Assembly: GCA_030620095.1 (NCBI GenBank)
Contig: JAUTXW010003817.1
Coordinates: forward strand, 186,001-250,000
Reading direction: 5' to 3'
DNA from: Kuschelorhynchus macadamiae
Lineage: Eukaryota > Arthropoda > Insecta > Coleoptera > Curculionidae
Length of the DNA stretch: 64,000 nucleotides
The notes below the pieces were generated by a model, which saw only the letters and a program-made list of their open reading frames with translations, was not told where the DNA came from and searched no databases. Both the position numbers and the translations under genes were made by a program. Positions 63,339 through 64,000 of this stretch are shown here, in pieces; position 1 is the stretch's first letter, and each line of letters starts with the position of its first letter.

Positions 63339-64000
63339 GTGCTGATGTGTAGAATATAAATATAGTGGCGAATTTTCCAGAAGTTTTTAACAATATAAAC
63401 ATGACCTACCTAATTAGTAATTACTGATGATTATGAATATTTGCTGTATTTTCGATTATTTTTGTACAAGATTTTCTCAAAAAAGTGAAATTATACTAAT
63501 TTTTATTTTGTAGGCATAATAGGTATCGGAGATGCAAACTGAAAATGGATCGATATCATAACTTGCTTTTTATGGGTATCCTACACCATTTTTTTGTCTT
63601 CATATTTTATATTTAAATTACATTTCACCTAATTCGGGATAGGATAAGTAGAATTGTCATTGTTCGTCAGTTTTTAAGATAGGTACAGGGTGTTCCAGCG
63701 AGGACTGAACAGGGACCTATTTTCGACCTTCCTTGTATTTTGGAAAAATTCAAAATAGCCAATCGATGTATTTTTTCTTGTAGAATCCAAAAATGTCATC
63801 GAAAAAATATTTGAACCAGAAACAAAAGAGTTACGCTATGCATCAGGTGTTTTTTAAATGGAATGTATCGTTTTTTATACGATTTTTGGAAAGAGTGATT
63901 TTTTTTATGTCCGTTCTGATTAAAAGATTTGATTTTGCGATAGCTGTTTATATTACATTTTAATGTTTTACAAACTAAAATTTTAGCTTCACCTGTTTAA
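63339..64000. other. No gene seen; dispersed-repeat motif
   Basis: AT-rich. GTACAGGGTGTTCCAGCGAG near 63686 is like motifs at the edges of common insect repeats (compare 52347 and, inverted, 54899). No protein frame with motifs is present. Confidence 0.45.

Noticed and set aside
1..64000. tRNA or rRNA genes
   Set aside because: I saw no cloverleaf with A and B boxes and no rRNA-like conserved stretch; a tRNAscan run would settle it.

Overview
This 64 kb window looks like AT-rich insect nuclear DNA, perhaps from a beetle (a weak inference from repeat style). It is a dense graveyard of transposable elements. Only one stretch reads as an ordinary cellular gene: a single attractin-family CUB exon at 57271-57492, with a splice acceptor and a GTAAGT donor. 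Its neighbouring exons are not visible, so the flanking sequence may be long intron. I saw no tRNA or rRNA gene, no CRISPR array and no prokaryotic operon.

Layout. 1-16 kb: pieces of about nine non-LTR retrotransposons. They include a degenerate but near-complete CR1-like copy (element A, 475-4658) whose ORF1 carries an SGNH-esterase-like domain, a near-complete copy (H1, 10681-14147), and several internally deleted copies. 16.4-19.4 kb: a non-coding element with long inverted-repeat arms enclosing two tandem arrays. 21.1-27.2 kb: a Penelope-like element (reverse transcriptase plus GIY-YIG, with a hammerhead-ribozyme relic) split by a later, nearly intact non-LTR element (H, about 22553-26675). 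29.6-43.4 kb: mosaic and nested RT fragments, including a 2.5 kb tandem duplication. 43.5-51.3 kb: a Tc1-like transposon split three ways, by a hAT element with an 8-bp target duplication and by a non-LTR element (V) that was itself hit by another (U2, 7-bp target duplication). 53-57 kb: a mariner-like fragment, TA microsatellites, one more RT fragment (W), the 3' end of a Ty3/gypsy element with its LTR, and a 298-bp MITE ending 64 bp before the attractin exon. 58.3-63.3 kb: a CR1 remnant, a cluster of TATCGATA-type palindromes, and a long L2-like element (X).

How the parts work. Non-LTR elements normally encode ORF1 (here a zinc finger plus coiled coil, with or without an RRM-like or esterase-like domain) and ORF2 (APE endonuclease then reverse transcriptase), and insert by target-primed reverse transcription. 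Their simple-repeat 3' tails, TAAA, ATT, ATAG or ATTC type, can be seen at many junctions. Almost every copy is broken by frameshifts, stops or deletions, so nearly all coding entries are labelled pseudogene. Element H is the best preserved: its ORF1 ends on an A AAA AAC heptamer from which a -1 step leads into an ORF2 that has no early ATG. I found no clear new multi-gene system. The most interesting items are that putative frameshift signal, the ribozyme relic, the nested insertions with matched target duplications, and a 170-bp RT patch flanked by 52-bp direct repeats.
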